NCBI GenBank assembly: GCA_018241995.1
Contig: JAFECT010000003.1
Coordinates: 124,001-188,000, forward strand
Length of the DNA: 64,000 nucleotides
Direction of reading: 5' to 3'
Source: Pseudomonadota bacterium
GTDB lineage: Bacteria > Pseudomonadota > Alphaproteobacteria > Caulobacterales > Caulobacteraceae
Every line of letters begins with the position of its first letter. Within the stretch, counting starts at the first letter, position 1. This document shows, one piece after another, positions 24,584 through 32,916 of the stretch. The notes below the pieces were generated by a model. The model was not told the origin of the DNA and did not search any database. It was given only the letters and a program-made list of their open reading frames with translations. The translations under genes were made by a program, and so were the position numbers.

Positions 24584-25346
24584 GGTCATGGCGGACCCGG
24601 GGCTCGATGAGTTGCAGGCCTGGCTCCTGGCCCAGGTCAGCGGCGGGACGTGGGGTGCCGGCGAGGCCGCCGCCGAGGTCGTGGTCTCCTCCAACGTGCT
24701 GTCGGCCGAGGAGCGGCTCGGCATCTATGCGCGCAGCTATGTGGCGCGCCTGGCCGAATGCCTGAAGGCGGAGTTTCCGGTGCTCCTGGCCCTGGTCGGG
24801 GAGTCGGTGTTCAACCTCTTCGCCGGCGCCTACCTCAGCGCCCACAAGCCGTGGTCCTATTCGCTTTACGACCTGGGCGCGGGGTTCCCCGCCTATCTGG
24901 ACGCCTCGCGGCCGAAGCCGGACACCGGCCCCGGCACGCTCGACGCCCTGCCGGCGAGCCTCGCGCGACTGGAGCGGGCCATGGCCGAGGCGCATCGGGC
25001 TGAGGGACCGGAGACCTCCGGCGGCCTCGACGCCGCGCACCTGCTGATCGATCCCACCATTCCGTTGCGGGCGCCCGAAACCCTGCGCCTGCTGCGCCTG
25101 GACTTCGACCTTCTGCCGACCCTAGCCCAAGGTCACGCCGACCGCCGCCCCGATCCGCCGACGCCGGGCAAGCATCTCGTCGCGGTGGCCCGCAACCATT
25201 GGCGCGTGCGCGTCCATCCTCTGGAGCCTTGGGCGTTCGATTGGCTGGCGCGTCTGCAACAGACTGGTGAGGCAGAGGCCGGCGACCCGCGGCTGATGAC
25301 CTGGCTGCCGCGCGCCGCGGAGGCGGGCCTGGTGGTCAGGGCCTGA
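24576..25346 (+). CDS. DUF2063 (BufC/HvfC-type) partner protein
   Basis: A 256-residue protein. Its N-terminal half (LDELQAWLLAQV ... LSAEERLGIYARSYVARLAECLKAEFPVLLALVGESVFNLFAGAYLSAHKPWSYSLYDLGAGFPAYL) is the DUF2063 helical domain found beside DUF692 enzymes, where it serves as substrate-recognition partner. The second half is the usual mixed domain ending in LARLQQTGE. The start overlaps the MNIO gene by eight bases, so the three genes form one translational unit. Its last 11 bases overlap convergent lpxK. Confidence 0.85.
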   Translation: MAEVMADPGLDELQAWLLAQVSGGTWGAGEAAAEVVVSSNVLSAEERLGIYARSYVARLAECLKAEFPVLLALVGESVFNLFAGAYLSAHKPWSYSLYDLGAGFPAYLDASRPKPDTGPGTLDALPASLARLERAMAEAHRAEGPETSGGLDAAHLLIDPTIPLRAPETLRLLRLDFDLLPTLAQGHADRRPDPPTPGKHLVAVARNHWRVRVHPLEPWAFDWLARLQQTGEAEAGDPRLMTWLPRAAEAGLVVRA

Positions 25347-26346
25347 CCGCCTCCAGCAGCAGGGCTCTCGCCGCCGCCTCGTCCTCGAACCGCGCCTTGA
25401 CCGGCCAGGCCGTCACCTTGGCGCGCCAGGCGGGCGGCAGGCGGGCCCAATCCTTCTCGGTGGTGACCAGGGACGCGTTGTCGTCGGCGGCGCGGCGGGC
25501 CAGGAACTGCAGGTCGCTCTCCCGGTACTCGCCGTGGTCGGGGAAGGGGGCGAAGTCGGCGATCTCGGCGCCCGCGGCCTTCAGCGAACGCAGCACCTTC
25601 CAGGGCTTGGCCACGCCCGCGAACCCGACCAGCAGTCCGGCCGGCGGCGCCGCGGCGGGCTCCAGTCGCGCGATCAGGACCGGCACGGGGCCGAACTGCT
25701 TCAGCAAGTCCGGATCGGGCGCTTCCAGGTCGGCCGGCAGCAGCAGGATCACGGCGTCGGCTCGGCCCAGGCCGATGTGCAGCGGCTCGCGCATCGGACC
25801 GGCGGGGAACACGGCGCCGTCGCCGAAAGGCCATTCGTTGTTGCGGGTTTCGCCGTCCACCACGACCAGTGACAGCGCCTTGGCCAGCGTGGGGTTCTGG
25901 TGCCCGTCGTCGAGCACCACAGCCTCTGCGCCCGCCGCGACGGCGGCCTTGGCGCCCGCCGCCCGATCGCGCGACACCCACATCGGCCCGTCGCGGGCCA
26001 GCATCAGCGGCTCGTCGCCGACATCGGCGGCGGTGTGGGTCTGCGCGTCGACCTGAACCGGTCCTTCCAGCCTGCCGCCATAGCCGCGCGACAGGCCGTG
26101 CGCCTCGACGCCCGCCTCCCGCAGGATGCGCAGCACCTCCCGCGCCATAGGGGTCTTGCCCGAGCCGCCGACGGTCAGGTTGCCGATGGAGATCACCGGC
26201 GCGCCCAGATCGGCGGGTTCTGTCTGCGCGATGCGCCGCGCCGTCGCCCAGGCCCAGACCCACGAGATGGGGGTCAGCAGCATGCGCGTCATCGCGCCCG
26301 GCGCCTTGTCGCGCACGTACCACCAGCGGGGCGTCGCCAGCTTCAT
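25336..26346 (-). CDS. lpxK: Tetraacyldisaccharide 4'-kinase
   Basis: LpxK phosphorylates the 4' position of the lipid A disaccharide at the inner membrane. The 336-residue product has the P-loop GNLTVGGSGKTP (residues 55-66), the LSRGYGG block and VVLDDGHQN, all diagnostic. The N-terminal hydrophobic helix is present. The ATG start at 26346 overlaps the waaA stop (26343-26345) by four bases, the last link of the minus-strand chain ABC exporter - DUF374 - waaA - lpxK. Confidence 0.96.
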   Translation of the reverse strand: MKLATPRWWYVRDKAPGAMTRMLLTPISWVWAWATARRIAQTEPADLGAPVISIGNLTVGGSGKTPMAREVLRILREAGVEAHGLSRGYGGRLEGPVQVDAQTHTAADVGDEPLMLARDGPMWVSRDRAAGAKAAVAAGAEAVVLDDGHQNPTLAKALSLVVVDGETRNNEWPFGDGAVFPAGPMREPLHIGLGRADAVILLLPADLEAPDPDLLKQFGPVPVLIARLEPAAAPPAGLLVGFAGVAKPWKVLRSLKAAGAEIADFAPFPDHGEYRESDLQFLARRAADDNASLVTTEKDWARLPPAWRAKVTAWPVKARFEDEAAARALLLEAVRP

Positions 26347-27602
26347 CCGATCAGCGCCTTCAGCCGCTCGACAGCGGAGTCCAGCGCCCCGGCTTCCTTG
26401 GCGATCAGCGCCTGGGCGCGCACGGCGCGAGCCTCGTCGCGATGGGCGATGGCCTGGGCAAAGTGCGCCGCCAGGTCGTCGGCGTTGCCGACCACGGCGA
26501 CGTCGTCGGCGGCGATGAGGGCCTCGAACACCGCCTTCCAGTTCTCGAACCAGGGGCCGGTCGCGGCAGGGCAGCCCAGGCGCACCGCCTCCAACGGATT
26601 GTGCCCGCCGACGCCCTCGACCAGCGAGCCGCCGATCAGGGCGGTGCGCGCCAGACGGAACCAGGCGCCGAGCTCGCCCAGGGTGTCGGCCACATAGACC
26701 CGCGCCGCCGTAGGCGCCTCGCCCAGCGACCGCAGCCGGGTCTCGAAGCCGCGCCGCCTGGCCAGGGCGGCGATGTCGGGACCGCGGGCGGGGTGGCGGG
26801 GCACGATGACCAGCAGCGGCCGCTCGAGCCGGTCGGCGACCTGGGCGAAGGCGTCGAGCACGATCTCGTCCTCGCCGGGATGGGTGCTGGCGGCCAGCAG
26901 CAGGGGATGGTCCCCGACGGTCGCGTGGACCATGGCCAACACCGCCTCATCCACCGGCAGGGCGTCGCCCGCGAATTTCAGGTTCAGCCGGCCGTCGTCG
27001 CGGGCGCCCAAGGCGGCGAGGCGCTCGGCCGCCTCCTCGTCCTGCGGCAGGATCAGGTCGAAGGCGGAGAACAGCGTGCGCGCCGCCGATCCCGCCCGGC
27101 CCCAGCCCGAGGCGCTGTCGGCGCCGATGCGGGCCGACAGCAGCGCCAGTTTCACGCCGCGCTCGCGGGCGCTGAGCAGCAGGTTCGGCCACAACTCGCT
27201 TTCCACGAACACGGCGAGCGAGGGGCGCCAGTGGTCCAGGAACCGCGCGGCGGCCGCCGGCGCATCGACCGGCACATATTGATGCAGGGCGCCCTCAGGC
27301 AGGCGCCGCGCCAGGAGCTCGGCGGCAGTGGTTGTGCCTGAGGTGACCAGGACGGTCAGGTCGGGCCGCTCGGCGCGCAGGCGCTCGACCACGGGCAGGA
27401 GTGACAGGCTCTCGCCCACGCTGGCCCCGTGCAGCCAGACCAGGGCGCGGGCGGTCGGGCGCGGCAGGCCGGCGTGCCCAAGGCGCTCCCCCAGGCGCGC
27501 GGGGTCCTCCTTGCCGCGCCGGACCCGGCGCTCGAGGATCATCGGTGCGAGCGGCTCGATCAGCCCTGTGCCGGCCCGATAGAGCGCCAATGCCAGGCTC
27601 AC
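26343..27602 (-). CDS. waaA: 3-deoxy-D-manno-octulosonic acid transferase
   Basis: WaaA (KdtA) adds Kdo to lipid IVA. The 419-residue product has the N-terminal acceptor domain, with catalytic Glu64 in WLHGASVGESL, then ESELWPN, and the nucleotide-sugar domain with RHPARGPDIAAL and GGSLVEGVGGHNPLEA. The start is the GTG at 27602, inside a GTGA overlap with the DUF374 gene. A much longer in-frame extension upstream is antisense-like and was ignored. Confidence 0.95.
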   Translation of the reverse strand: MSLALALYRAGTGLIEPLAPMILERRVRRGKEDPARLGERLGHAGLPRPTARALVWLHGASVGESLSLLPVVERLRAERPDLTVLVTSGTTTAAELLARRLPEGALHQYVPVDAPAAAARFLDHWRPSLAVFVESELWPNLLLSARERGVKLALLSARIGADSASGWGRAGSAARTLFSAFDLILPQDEEAAERLAALGARDDGRLNLKFAGDALPVDEAVLAMVHATVGDHPLLLAASTHPGEDEIVLDAFAQVADRLERPLLVIVPRHPARGPDIAALARRRGFETRLRSLGEAPTAARVYVADTLGELGAWFRLARTALIGGSLVEGVGGHNPLEAVRLGCPAATGPWFENWKAVFEALIAADDVAVVGNADDLAAHFAQAIAHRDEARAVRAQALIAKEAGALDSAVERLKALIG

Positions 27603-28282
27603 GCGAGCAGCGCCTCGGCGCGGGCGGTGGCGGCGCTCAGGCGCTCGGCCCAGTGCGCGCGCAGACTGTCGAGATCGGCCTCGTCGGCGGCCAGAATCGG
27701 CCCGTCCCAGACGATGGCGCCCTTGCCGAACGGGCGCGGGATGACCGCCTCGTCCCAGGTGCCGAGCTTGCTGGACGGCGTGCAGGCAAGCCCCACCAGC
27801 AGCACCGGCGCCTTCGAGACCTTGGCCAGCAGCGCGGCGCCCTCGGCCATCTGTTCGGCCGGGCCCCGCGGGCCGTCGGGCGTGATGGCGATGCCGCCGC
27901 CGCCCTTCAGCCACTTCAGCACGTCGCGGAACGCCGCCGCGCCGCCCTTGGCCTTGTCCTTGGCGTAGCCCTTGGTCGAGGAGCCGCGGATGGCTGGAAA
28001 GCCCAGGCGCGAGACGGCGCGAGCGATGAACTCCCCATCCGGCGACAGCGAGATCAGGGCGCGCGGTTCCTGCGCCCGCTTCAGGTCCCAGCAGGCCGGC
28101 GAGATCGAGATGCGCGAATGCCAGAAGCAGACGATCACCGGCCCCTTGGCGTCCCAGACGCGCTCGGCGACCTCGCGGTTCTCGTGGCGCCAGCGGATGG
28201 TCGAGATGCAGAGCTTCAGATAGGCGGCCAGAAGGAAGGCGAGGGTCGCCTGCACGGCTGTTGAGCGGAACAGGGCCTTCAC
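27599..28282 (-). CDS. DUF374 lysophospholipid acyltransferase-family protein
   Basis: A 227-residue protein with an N-terminal hydrophobic helix and an acyltransferase-like core: VIVCFWHSRISIS, SPDGEFIARAVSRLGFPAIRGSSTKG and AITPDGPRGPAEQMAEGAA. This is the DUF374 family of alphaproteobacteria, almost always encoded beside waaA and lpxK, so a role in LPS acylation or transport is likely. Start is the GTG at 28282, overlapping the ABC gene's TGA. The usual HX4D motif is only partly visible. Confidence 0.85.
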   Translation of the reverse strand: MKALFRSTAVQATLAFLLAAYLKLCISTIRWRHENREVAERVWDAKGPVIVCFWHSRISISPACWDLKRAQEPRALISLSPDGEFIARAVSRLGFPAIRGSSTKGYAKDKAKGGAAAFRDVLKWLKGGGGIAITPDGPRGPAEQMAEGAALLAKVSKAPVLLVGLACTPSSKLGTWDEAVIPRPFGKGAIVWDGPILAADEADLDSLRAHWAERLSAATARAEALLA

Positions 28283-30069
28283 GGCGCCGCCGCCGTTTCG
28301 AGGTCCTGGCTCTTGGCCAGGCGCGCATAGAGGCCGCCAGCCTTGACCAGCTGGGCGTGGGTTCCCTGCTCGACCACCTTGCCGGCCTCGATCACATAGA
28401 TGCGGTCGGCGCCCCGCACAGTCGATAGGCGGTGCGCGATCAGCAGCGTCGTGCGCCCATGCATCAGCCGCTCGAGCGCGACCTGCACCTTGGCCTCGCT
28501 TTCGGTGTCGAGCGCGCTGGTGGCCTCGTCGAGCAGCAGGATCGGCGCGTCCTTCAGGAAGGCGCGGGCGATGGCGATCCGCTGGCGCTGGCCGCCGGAC
28601 AGGCGCGCCCCGGCCTCACCGACGGTGGTCTGATAGCCCTGGGGCAGCGCGGCGATGAACTCGTGCGCCGCCGCCGCCTCCGCCGCCGCCTCGATCTCGG
28701 CCTGGGAGGCGTCGGGGCGGGCGTAGGCGATGTTGGCGCCGATTGTGTCGTCGAACAGGAACGGCTCCTGGGTCACCAGCGCGATCTTGGAGCGCAGATC
28801 GGCCAGGGACGCGTCGCGGATATCGACGCCGTTCAGGGTCACGCGACCGGAGCCGGCGTCATAGAAGCGTGGGATCAGGTTCAGGATGGTGCTCTTGCCC
28901 CCGCCGGAAGGACCCACCAGGGCGATGGTCTCGCCCGGCTTGGCGGAAAGTGAGACGTCGGCCAGGGCCGAGGCGCCCTCGTGATAGGCGAAGGCGACGT
29001 GCTCGAAGTCGATGCGGCAGGGGGCGGGAGGGAGCGCCTTGAGCTGATCCGACTCACGGATTTCCGGCTCGATGTCGAGGGCGACGAACAGTCGGCGCGC
29101 GGCGGCGAGGCCTTCGGCGAACACTGACTGGAGGTTGGCGACCTGGCGCAGCGACTGCGACGCCAGGAGCATGGCCACCAGGAAGGCGGCGAACCCGCCC
29201 ACGGTCAGGTGGGCGACCTGCGCGCGCCAGATCGCAAAGGCGAGCACGCCCGCGACCGTCACCATGGTCACGGCCTCAGTGGCCGGTGTGGCCAGGGCCT
29301 TGGCGTTGGCGCCCTTGATCACGAAGCCCTGGCGACGGTCGACGACGGCGCCGATGCGCGCCTCCTCATAGGCTTCGCGGTTCTCGATCTTGACGATCTT
29401 CACGCCGTCCAGGCTCTCCATCATGGCGGTGGAGAGGTTGGAGGTTTCGGCCATCGCGCCCTGCGCGGCCTTGCGGGTCTGCTTGGCGAAGCGCTGGATC
29501 ACCATGCCGACCAGCGGGGCTGCGACGAGTGCGCAAGCCGCCAGCAGCGGGTCGATCCAGAACATCACCGCCAGCTGTGAGATCACCTGCAGGCTGTTCT
29601 GCAGATAGTTGACGATGCCGTCGGTGAAGGCTTGCCGGATCAGGTTGGCGTCGAACAGCACCGACGAGACGTAGGAGCCGGTATGCTCCGAGCGCAGCCG
29701 CGCCAGGTCGGCGTTGAGCAGGCGCGAGACCACCTGCATCTGCACGTCGCCGACCACGCGGTGGCCGATCCGGTTGACCAGCAGCGCCTGGCTCATCTGC
29801 AGCGCGGCGCGCACCAGAGTCAGGCCGATCAGGATCAGGGGGATCAGATAGACGTCCGACGACGCCTTGCCGCCCTTGATGGCATTGACCGCGGGCTCGA
29901 GGATGCCGGTTAGCGCCGCGCTGACGCCCGCGATGCCGATGGCGCACAGGCCAGCCAGCAGCAAGCGGCCCCATCGCCGGCTGACATAGTCGCGCCAGAT
30001 ACGGCCCAAGAGCGGCCTCAGCGGCTGCTTGTCCTCGTCCGGCGTGGCTGTGGCGCGGGCGTGCGTCAT
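28279..30069 (-). CDS. MsbA-like ABC exporter (fused permease-ATPase)
   Basis: A 596-residue half-transporter with an N-terminal six-helix membrane domain (about 30-325) and a C-terminal ATPase: Walker A GPSGGGKST, signature LSGGQRQR, Walker B ILLLDEATSALD and the H-loop IAHRLSTV. Position beside DUF374, waaA and lpxK makes lipid A-core flipping (MsbA function) the best guess. The ATG at 30069 was preferred over one ten codons upstream because the intervening residues look non-structured; both are possible. It is divergent from the CtpA-like gene. Confidence 0.88.
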   Translation of the reverse strand: MTHARATATPDEDKQPLRPLLGRIWRDYVSRRWGRLLLAGLCAIGIAGVSAALTGILEPAVNAIKGGKASSDVYLIPLILIGLTLVRAALQMSQALLVNRIGHRVVGDVQMQVVSRLLNADLARLRSEHTGSYVSSVLFDANLIRQAFTDGIVNYLQNSLQVISQLAVMFWIDPLLAACALVAAPLVGMVIQRFAKQTRKAAQGAMAETSNLSTAMMESLDGVKIVKIENREAYEEARIGAVVDRRQGFVIKGANAKALATPATEAVTMVTVAGVLAFAIWRAQVAHLTVGGFAAFLVAMLLASQSLRQVANLQSVFAEGLAAARRLFVALDIEPEIRESDQLKALPPAPCRIDFEHVAFAYHEGASALADVSLSAKPGETIALVGPSGGGKSTILNLIPRFYDAGSGRVTLNGVDIRDASLADLRSKIALVTQEPFLFDDTIGANIAYARPDASQAEIEAAAEAAAAHEFIAALPQGYQTTVGEAGARLSGGQRQRIAIARAFLKDAPILLLDEATSALDTESEAKVQVALERLMHGRTTLLIAHRLSTVRGADRIYVIEAGKVVEQGTHAQLVKAGGLYARLAKSQDLETAAAP

Positions 30070-30169
30070 GGGGCGTGCGTCGGGCCTTGCGCCGTTCAAG
30101 TCAAGCCGCCGCCTTGGCGTGGCGACATTCGGCCCTTAAGTGGGAGCCTTCGTTTCGAGGACCAACTGC

Positions 30170-30862
30170 GTGGCCGGCAACAAAACCAGGAAGCCTCTGC
30201 CGGTCTGGGACCTCACCTCCCGGTGGGGTCGTTTCCGCGTCTGGTGGAACTATTTCTGGACCGACCACGCCTTCCTGAGGCTCGCGTTCCAGAACGCCTT
30301 CTGGATCGACAAGGACATGGTGCGCGCCAACCAGCCCTCGCCGCATCACCTAGCCTTCTGGAAGAAGCAGGGTGTCAGGACCATCATCAACCTGCGCGGC
30401 GGCTTCGACGGCTCGTTCTACGCCATCGAGAAGGACGCTTGCGAGCGTCTGGGCCTGAACCTTGTCAGCTTCACCGTCACCTCGCGTGACGCGCCCTCGC
30501 GCGAGCAGGTGCTGGGCGCCATCGAGATGTTCAAGTCCATCGAGTACCCGGCCCTGATGCATTGCAAGTCCGGCGCGGACCGGGCCGGGATCATGAGCGT
30601 GCTCTACCGCCACCTGCACAAGGGCGAGCCAATCGAGGAGGCGATGAAGGAGCTCGGCTTCCACCGCCTGCACATCAAACACGGCAAGACCGGGGTCTTG
30701 GACTATGTGTTCGTCCGCTACCTGGAAGAGGGCAAGCCCAAGGGCCTCAGCTTCGTGGACTGGGTGAAGAGCCCCGACTACGACCACAAACAGATCAAGG
30801 CCGACTTCCGCGGCTCTTGGCTCGGCAATGCGCTCACCGAGCGGCTGCTGAAGCGGGAGTAG
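30170..30862 (+). CDS. ctpA: CtpA-like dual-specificity / tyrosine-type phosphatase
   Basis: A 230-residue phosphatase with the Cx5R loop HCKSGADRAG (Cys132, Arg138) and a preceding INLRGG strand. In Caulobacter, CtpA is a phosphatase of this class that affects lipid A structure and envelope integrity, and the location inside the lpxK/waaA/MsbA block fits. The assignment rests on motif and context. The GTG at 30170 was chosen because GAGG lies nine bases upstream; a GTG at 30140 is in frame and possible. The N-terminal region is rich in Trp and Phe, suggesting membrane association. Confidence 0.6.
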   Translation: MAGNKTRKPLPVWDLTSRWGRFRVWWNYFWTDHAFLRLAFQNAFWIDKDMVRANQPSPHHLAFWKKQGVRTIINLRGGFDGSFYAIEKDACERLGLNLVSFTVTSRDAPSREQVLGAIEMFKSIEYPALMHCKSGADRAGIMSVLYRHLHKGEPIEEAMKELGFHRLHIKHGKTGVLDYVFVRYLEEGKPKGLSFVDWVKSPDYDHKQIKADFRGSWLGNALTERLLKRE

Positions 30863-30864
30863 GG

Positions 30865-31329
30865 TCAGGCCGGCAGGGGCTTGAGGTCCGGCTCGATCCA
30901 CCCGCGTCGCGCTTCGACCGAGAACAGCACCGGTTTCGACCAATAGCCGAGCAGCCAGTCCTTGTTGGCCAGCGCCGACGTCACGAGCGCGTTGACCGAT
31001 TGATGCAACGGCTCGCCTGCCGGCCGCTCCGCAAGGAAGCGGCGCACCATGGCCAGGGACGCCAGGGTGATGGTGTGGTGGTAGCCGGCGGTGTCAGTGT
31101 TCTCGCCGCCGACGCTGACGTTGTAGGCGCGGATGATCCCGGGCATGTCGCGCTCCGGATCCAGCGCCGATTGGCCGGCGATGATCCAGGCGGCGGCGGT
31201 CAGGTGGGCCGAGTGAGTCCACTCCGGCCGGGGCAGGGTGCGCTCCACGAGGCCGCGGCCTAGCGCCTGGACCTGGGCGTCCGACGCGAACGGCGGCTGC
31301 ATGGTCAGGGTCAAGGGTTCGGCGGTCAC
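30865..31329 (-). CDS. Conserved hypothetical protein, coupled to an Lrp regulator
   Basis: A 154-residue soluble protein of unrecognised family. Striking conserved-looking motifs are EWTHSAHLTAAAWII, GYHHTITLASL and NKDWLLGYWSKPVLFS; the histidines and tryptophans could form an active or ligand site. The GTG start at 31329 overlaps the TGA of the Lrp gene, so regulator and protein are translated together and the protein is a likely target or partner of the regulator. It is convergent with the CtpA-like gene, two bases away. Confidence 0.7.
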   Translation of the reverse strand: MTAEPLTLTMQPPFASDAQVQALGRGLVERTLPRPEWTHSAHLTAAAWIIAGQSALDPERDMPGIIRAYNVSVGGENTDTAGYHHTITLASLAMVRRFLAERPAGEPLHQSVNALVTSALANKDWLLGYWSKPVLFSVEARRGWIEPDLKPLPA

Positions 31330-31799
31330 GGCAGGGGCTCCAGGGCGAGTTCAGTGGTTTCCTTGGCGGTGCCCAGCGCCACGATGGTCTCGCTACGCAG
31401 GACGCCGGGCAGGGTCTTGATGCGGGTGGTCAGTAGGGTCTGCAGGGCGGCGGTGTCGCGTACGCGGATTTTCAGCAGCCACGAGTGCGGGCCGGTGACG
31501 TGATGGGCCTCCTGAACCTCGGCCATGGGCTCCAGCGCTGAGGCGAAAGCAACCTCGTCGGCGCGGGGCTCCAGGTCGATGAAGACGAAGGCGCAGAGGT
31601 CCAGGCCCGCCCGGCGCGGATCGACGACGGCGCGATTGGCGACGATGGCGCCGGATGCGTTCAGCCGGCGGATGCGGTCGCTGGCGGCCGAGACGGACAG
31701 GCCTACCGCCTCGCCGAGTTCGGCCGCGGAACGGCGATTGTCGCCCTGCAGGGCGGCCAGGAGCTTGAGATCGAGCGGATCCATGCGGGTAGAACGCAT
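31326..31799 (-). CDS. Lrp/AsnC-family transcriptional regulator
   Basis: A 157-residue regulator: N-terminal winged HTH (MDPLDLKLLAALQGDNRRSAAELGEAVGLSVSAASDRIRRLNASGAI) and a C-terminal RAM ligand-binding domain (VQEAHHVTGPHSWLLKIRVRD). The ATG at 31799 is used; the one at 31784 (MDPLD) would give the more classical N-terminus and is an equal candidate. A near-palindrome 27-54 bases upstream may be its own operator. The ligand is unknown. Confidence 0.88.
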   Translation of the reverse strand: MRSTRMDPLDLKLLAALQGDNRRSAAELGEAVGLSVSAASDRIRRLNASGAIVANRAVVDPRRAGLDLCAFVFIDLEPRADEVAFASALEPMAEVQEAHHVTGPHSWLLKIRVRDTAALQTLLTTRIKTLPGVLRSETIVALGTAKETTELALEPLP

Positions 31800-31825
31800 G
31801 GCCTGCGCCACATTGTCAAGCAATC

Positions 31826-31853
31826 TGCCTGTATACCATCAGTGATGCAGGCA
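31826..31853. promoter_or_regulatory. Inverted repeat upstream of the Lrp gene, candidate operator
   Basis: TGCCTGTA (31826-31833) and TGCAGGCA (31846-31853) match as an inverted repeat with one mismatch, 20 bases centre to centre, as Lrp-family sites often are. It lies between the divergent 3' side of the DUF4170 gene and the Lrp start, with a TTGACA just downstream on the minus strand. Function is inferred. Confidence 0.35.
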
Positions 31854-31862
31854 AAACGCCTG

Positions 31863-32105
31863 TCAGTGGTCGTGGTGGCCGTCGTCCGTCGCGGGATCCA
31901 TCAGCTTATGGGCGTGGATCACGAAATAGCGCATGTGGGCGTTGTCGACGGTGGACTGGGCCTTGCCGAGCCAGGCCTTCCGCGCCTCGGCATAGTTCGG
32001 GTAGGCGCCCACGAACTCGACCTTCGACAGGTCGCGGAACTCGATCCCGGCCACGTCCTTCAGCTCCCCGCCGATGACGATGTGCAGAAGCTGACGGTCG
32101 GGCAT
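31863..32105 (-). CDS. DUF4170 protein
   Basis: An 80-residue protein of the alphaproteobacterial DUF4170 family (LLHIVIGGELKDVAGIEFRDL ... VEFVGAYPNYAEARKAWLGKAQSTVDNAHMRYFVIHAHKLMDP) with a histidine-rich tail. Its function is unknown; it regularly follows cysQ, as here (28 bases after the cysQ stop). Confidence 0.85.
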   Translation of the reverse strand: MPDRQLLHIVIGGELKDVAGIEFRDLSKVEFVGAYPNYAEARKAWLGKAQSTVDNAHMRYFVIHAHKLMDPATDDGHHDH

Positions 32106-32133
32106 GGCGCGGGTCTTTCGATGGGAGGTGGGC

Positions 32134-32916
32134 TCAGTCGGGCCCGCTGATAGAGGCGCACCGGCGCAAGATCAACGGGTGCAGGCCGGCGCCTGCGCAG
32201 ACCAGGCTCGGCTGCTGCGGGACCGGGCGGTTGAAGGCGAAGGCGCGGCCGTGGTGGTCGCTGACCCTGGCCCCGGCCTCGGTCGCGATCAGGTCGCCGG
32301 CGCAGACGTCCCAGTCCCACTTGGGCGACAGGTTGAGCGCCGCGTCGAAGGCGCCGCCGGCCACCAGCGACATGCGGTAGGCGATGGAGTTGCGGCTGCC
32401 GAGCCGCATCTGCGGCCAGGGCTCGGCCCAGATCGGCCGCTCCAGCAGCGCGGCGTCGGCCAGGATCGCCGCGTCCTCCAGGTCATCGGCGTCGGACGCC
32501 CGGATCGGTTTGCCGTTGCGGGTCGCCCCCTGGCCGAGCTCGGCGACGTAGGTCTCTTCCAGGGTGGGCGCATGGATCACCGCCGCGATGGGGCGCCCGT
32601 CCTCGACCACCGCCAGGGCCACGGTCCACCAGGGCTTGTTTTTCATGAAGGCGCGGGTGCCGTCGATCGGGTCGACCACGAACAGGCGCCGCTTCTCCAG
32701 CCGCGCCGGATCGTCGGCGGTTTCCTCCGACAGCCAGCCGTAGTCCGGCCGGGCGCCCAGCAGGCGCTGCTTCAGGAGGGCGTCGGCGGCGAGGTCGGCG
32801 TCGGTGACCGGGGAGTTCTCGGCCTTGTAGGTGATCTTCAAGCCCTGGGCGCGGATGGCGCGGGCCAGCCGCCCGGCCTCGGCGGCCGCATCGCGCAGCA
32901 GCTCCAGATCGCTCAT
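32134..32916 (-). CDS. cysQ: 3'(2'),5'-bisphosphate nucleotidase, inositol monophosphatase family
   Basis: CysQ removes phosphate from PAP, a by-product of sulfate assimilation. The 260-residue product has the family metal motifs: the EE pair in LSEETADD, DPIDGTRAF and WDWDVCAGDLIATEAGA. Length and motif spacing fit CysQ. The start overlaps the pmbA stop by four bases (ATGA). Confidence 0.9.
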   Translation of the reverse strand: MSDLELLRDAAAEAGRLARAIRAQGLKITYKAENSPVTDADLAADALLKQRLLGARPDYGWLSEETADDPARLEKRRLFVVDPIDGTRAFMKNKPWWTVALAVVEDGRPIAAVIHAPTLEETYVAELGQGATRNGKPIRASDADDLEDAAILADAALLERPIWAEPWPQMRLGSRNSIAYRMSLVAGGAFDAALNLSPKWDWDVCAGDLIATEAGARVSDHHGRAFAFNRPVPQQPSLVCAGAGLHPLILRRCASISGPD

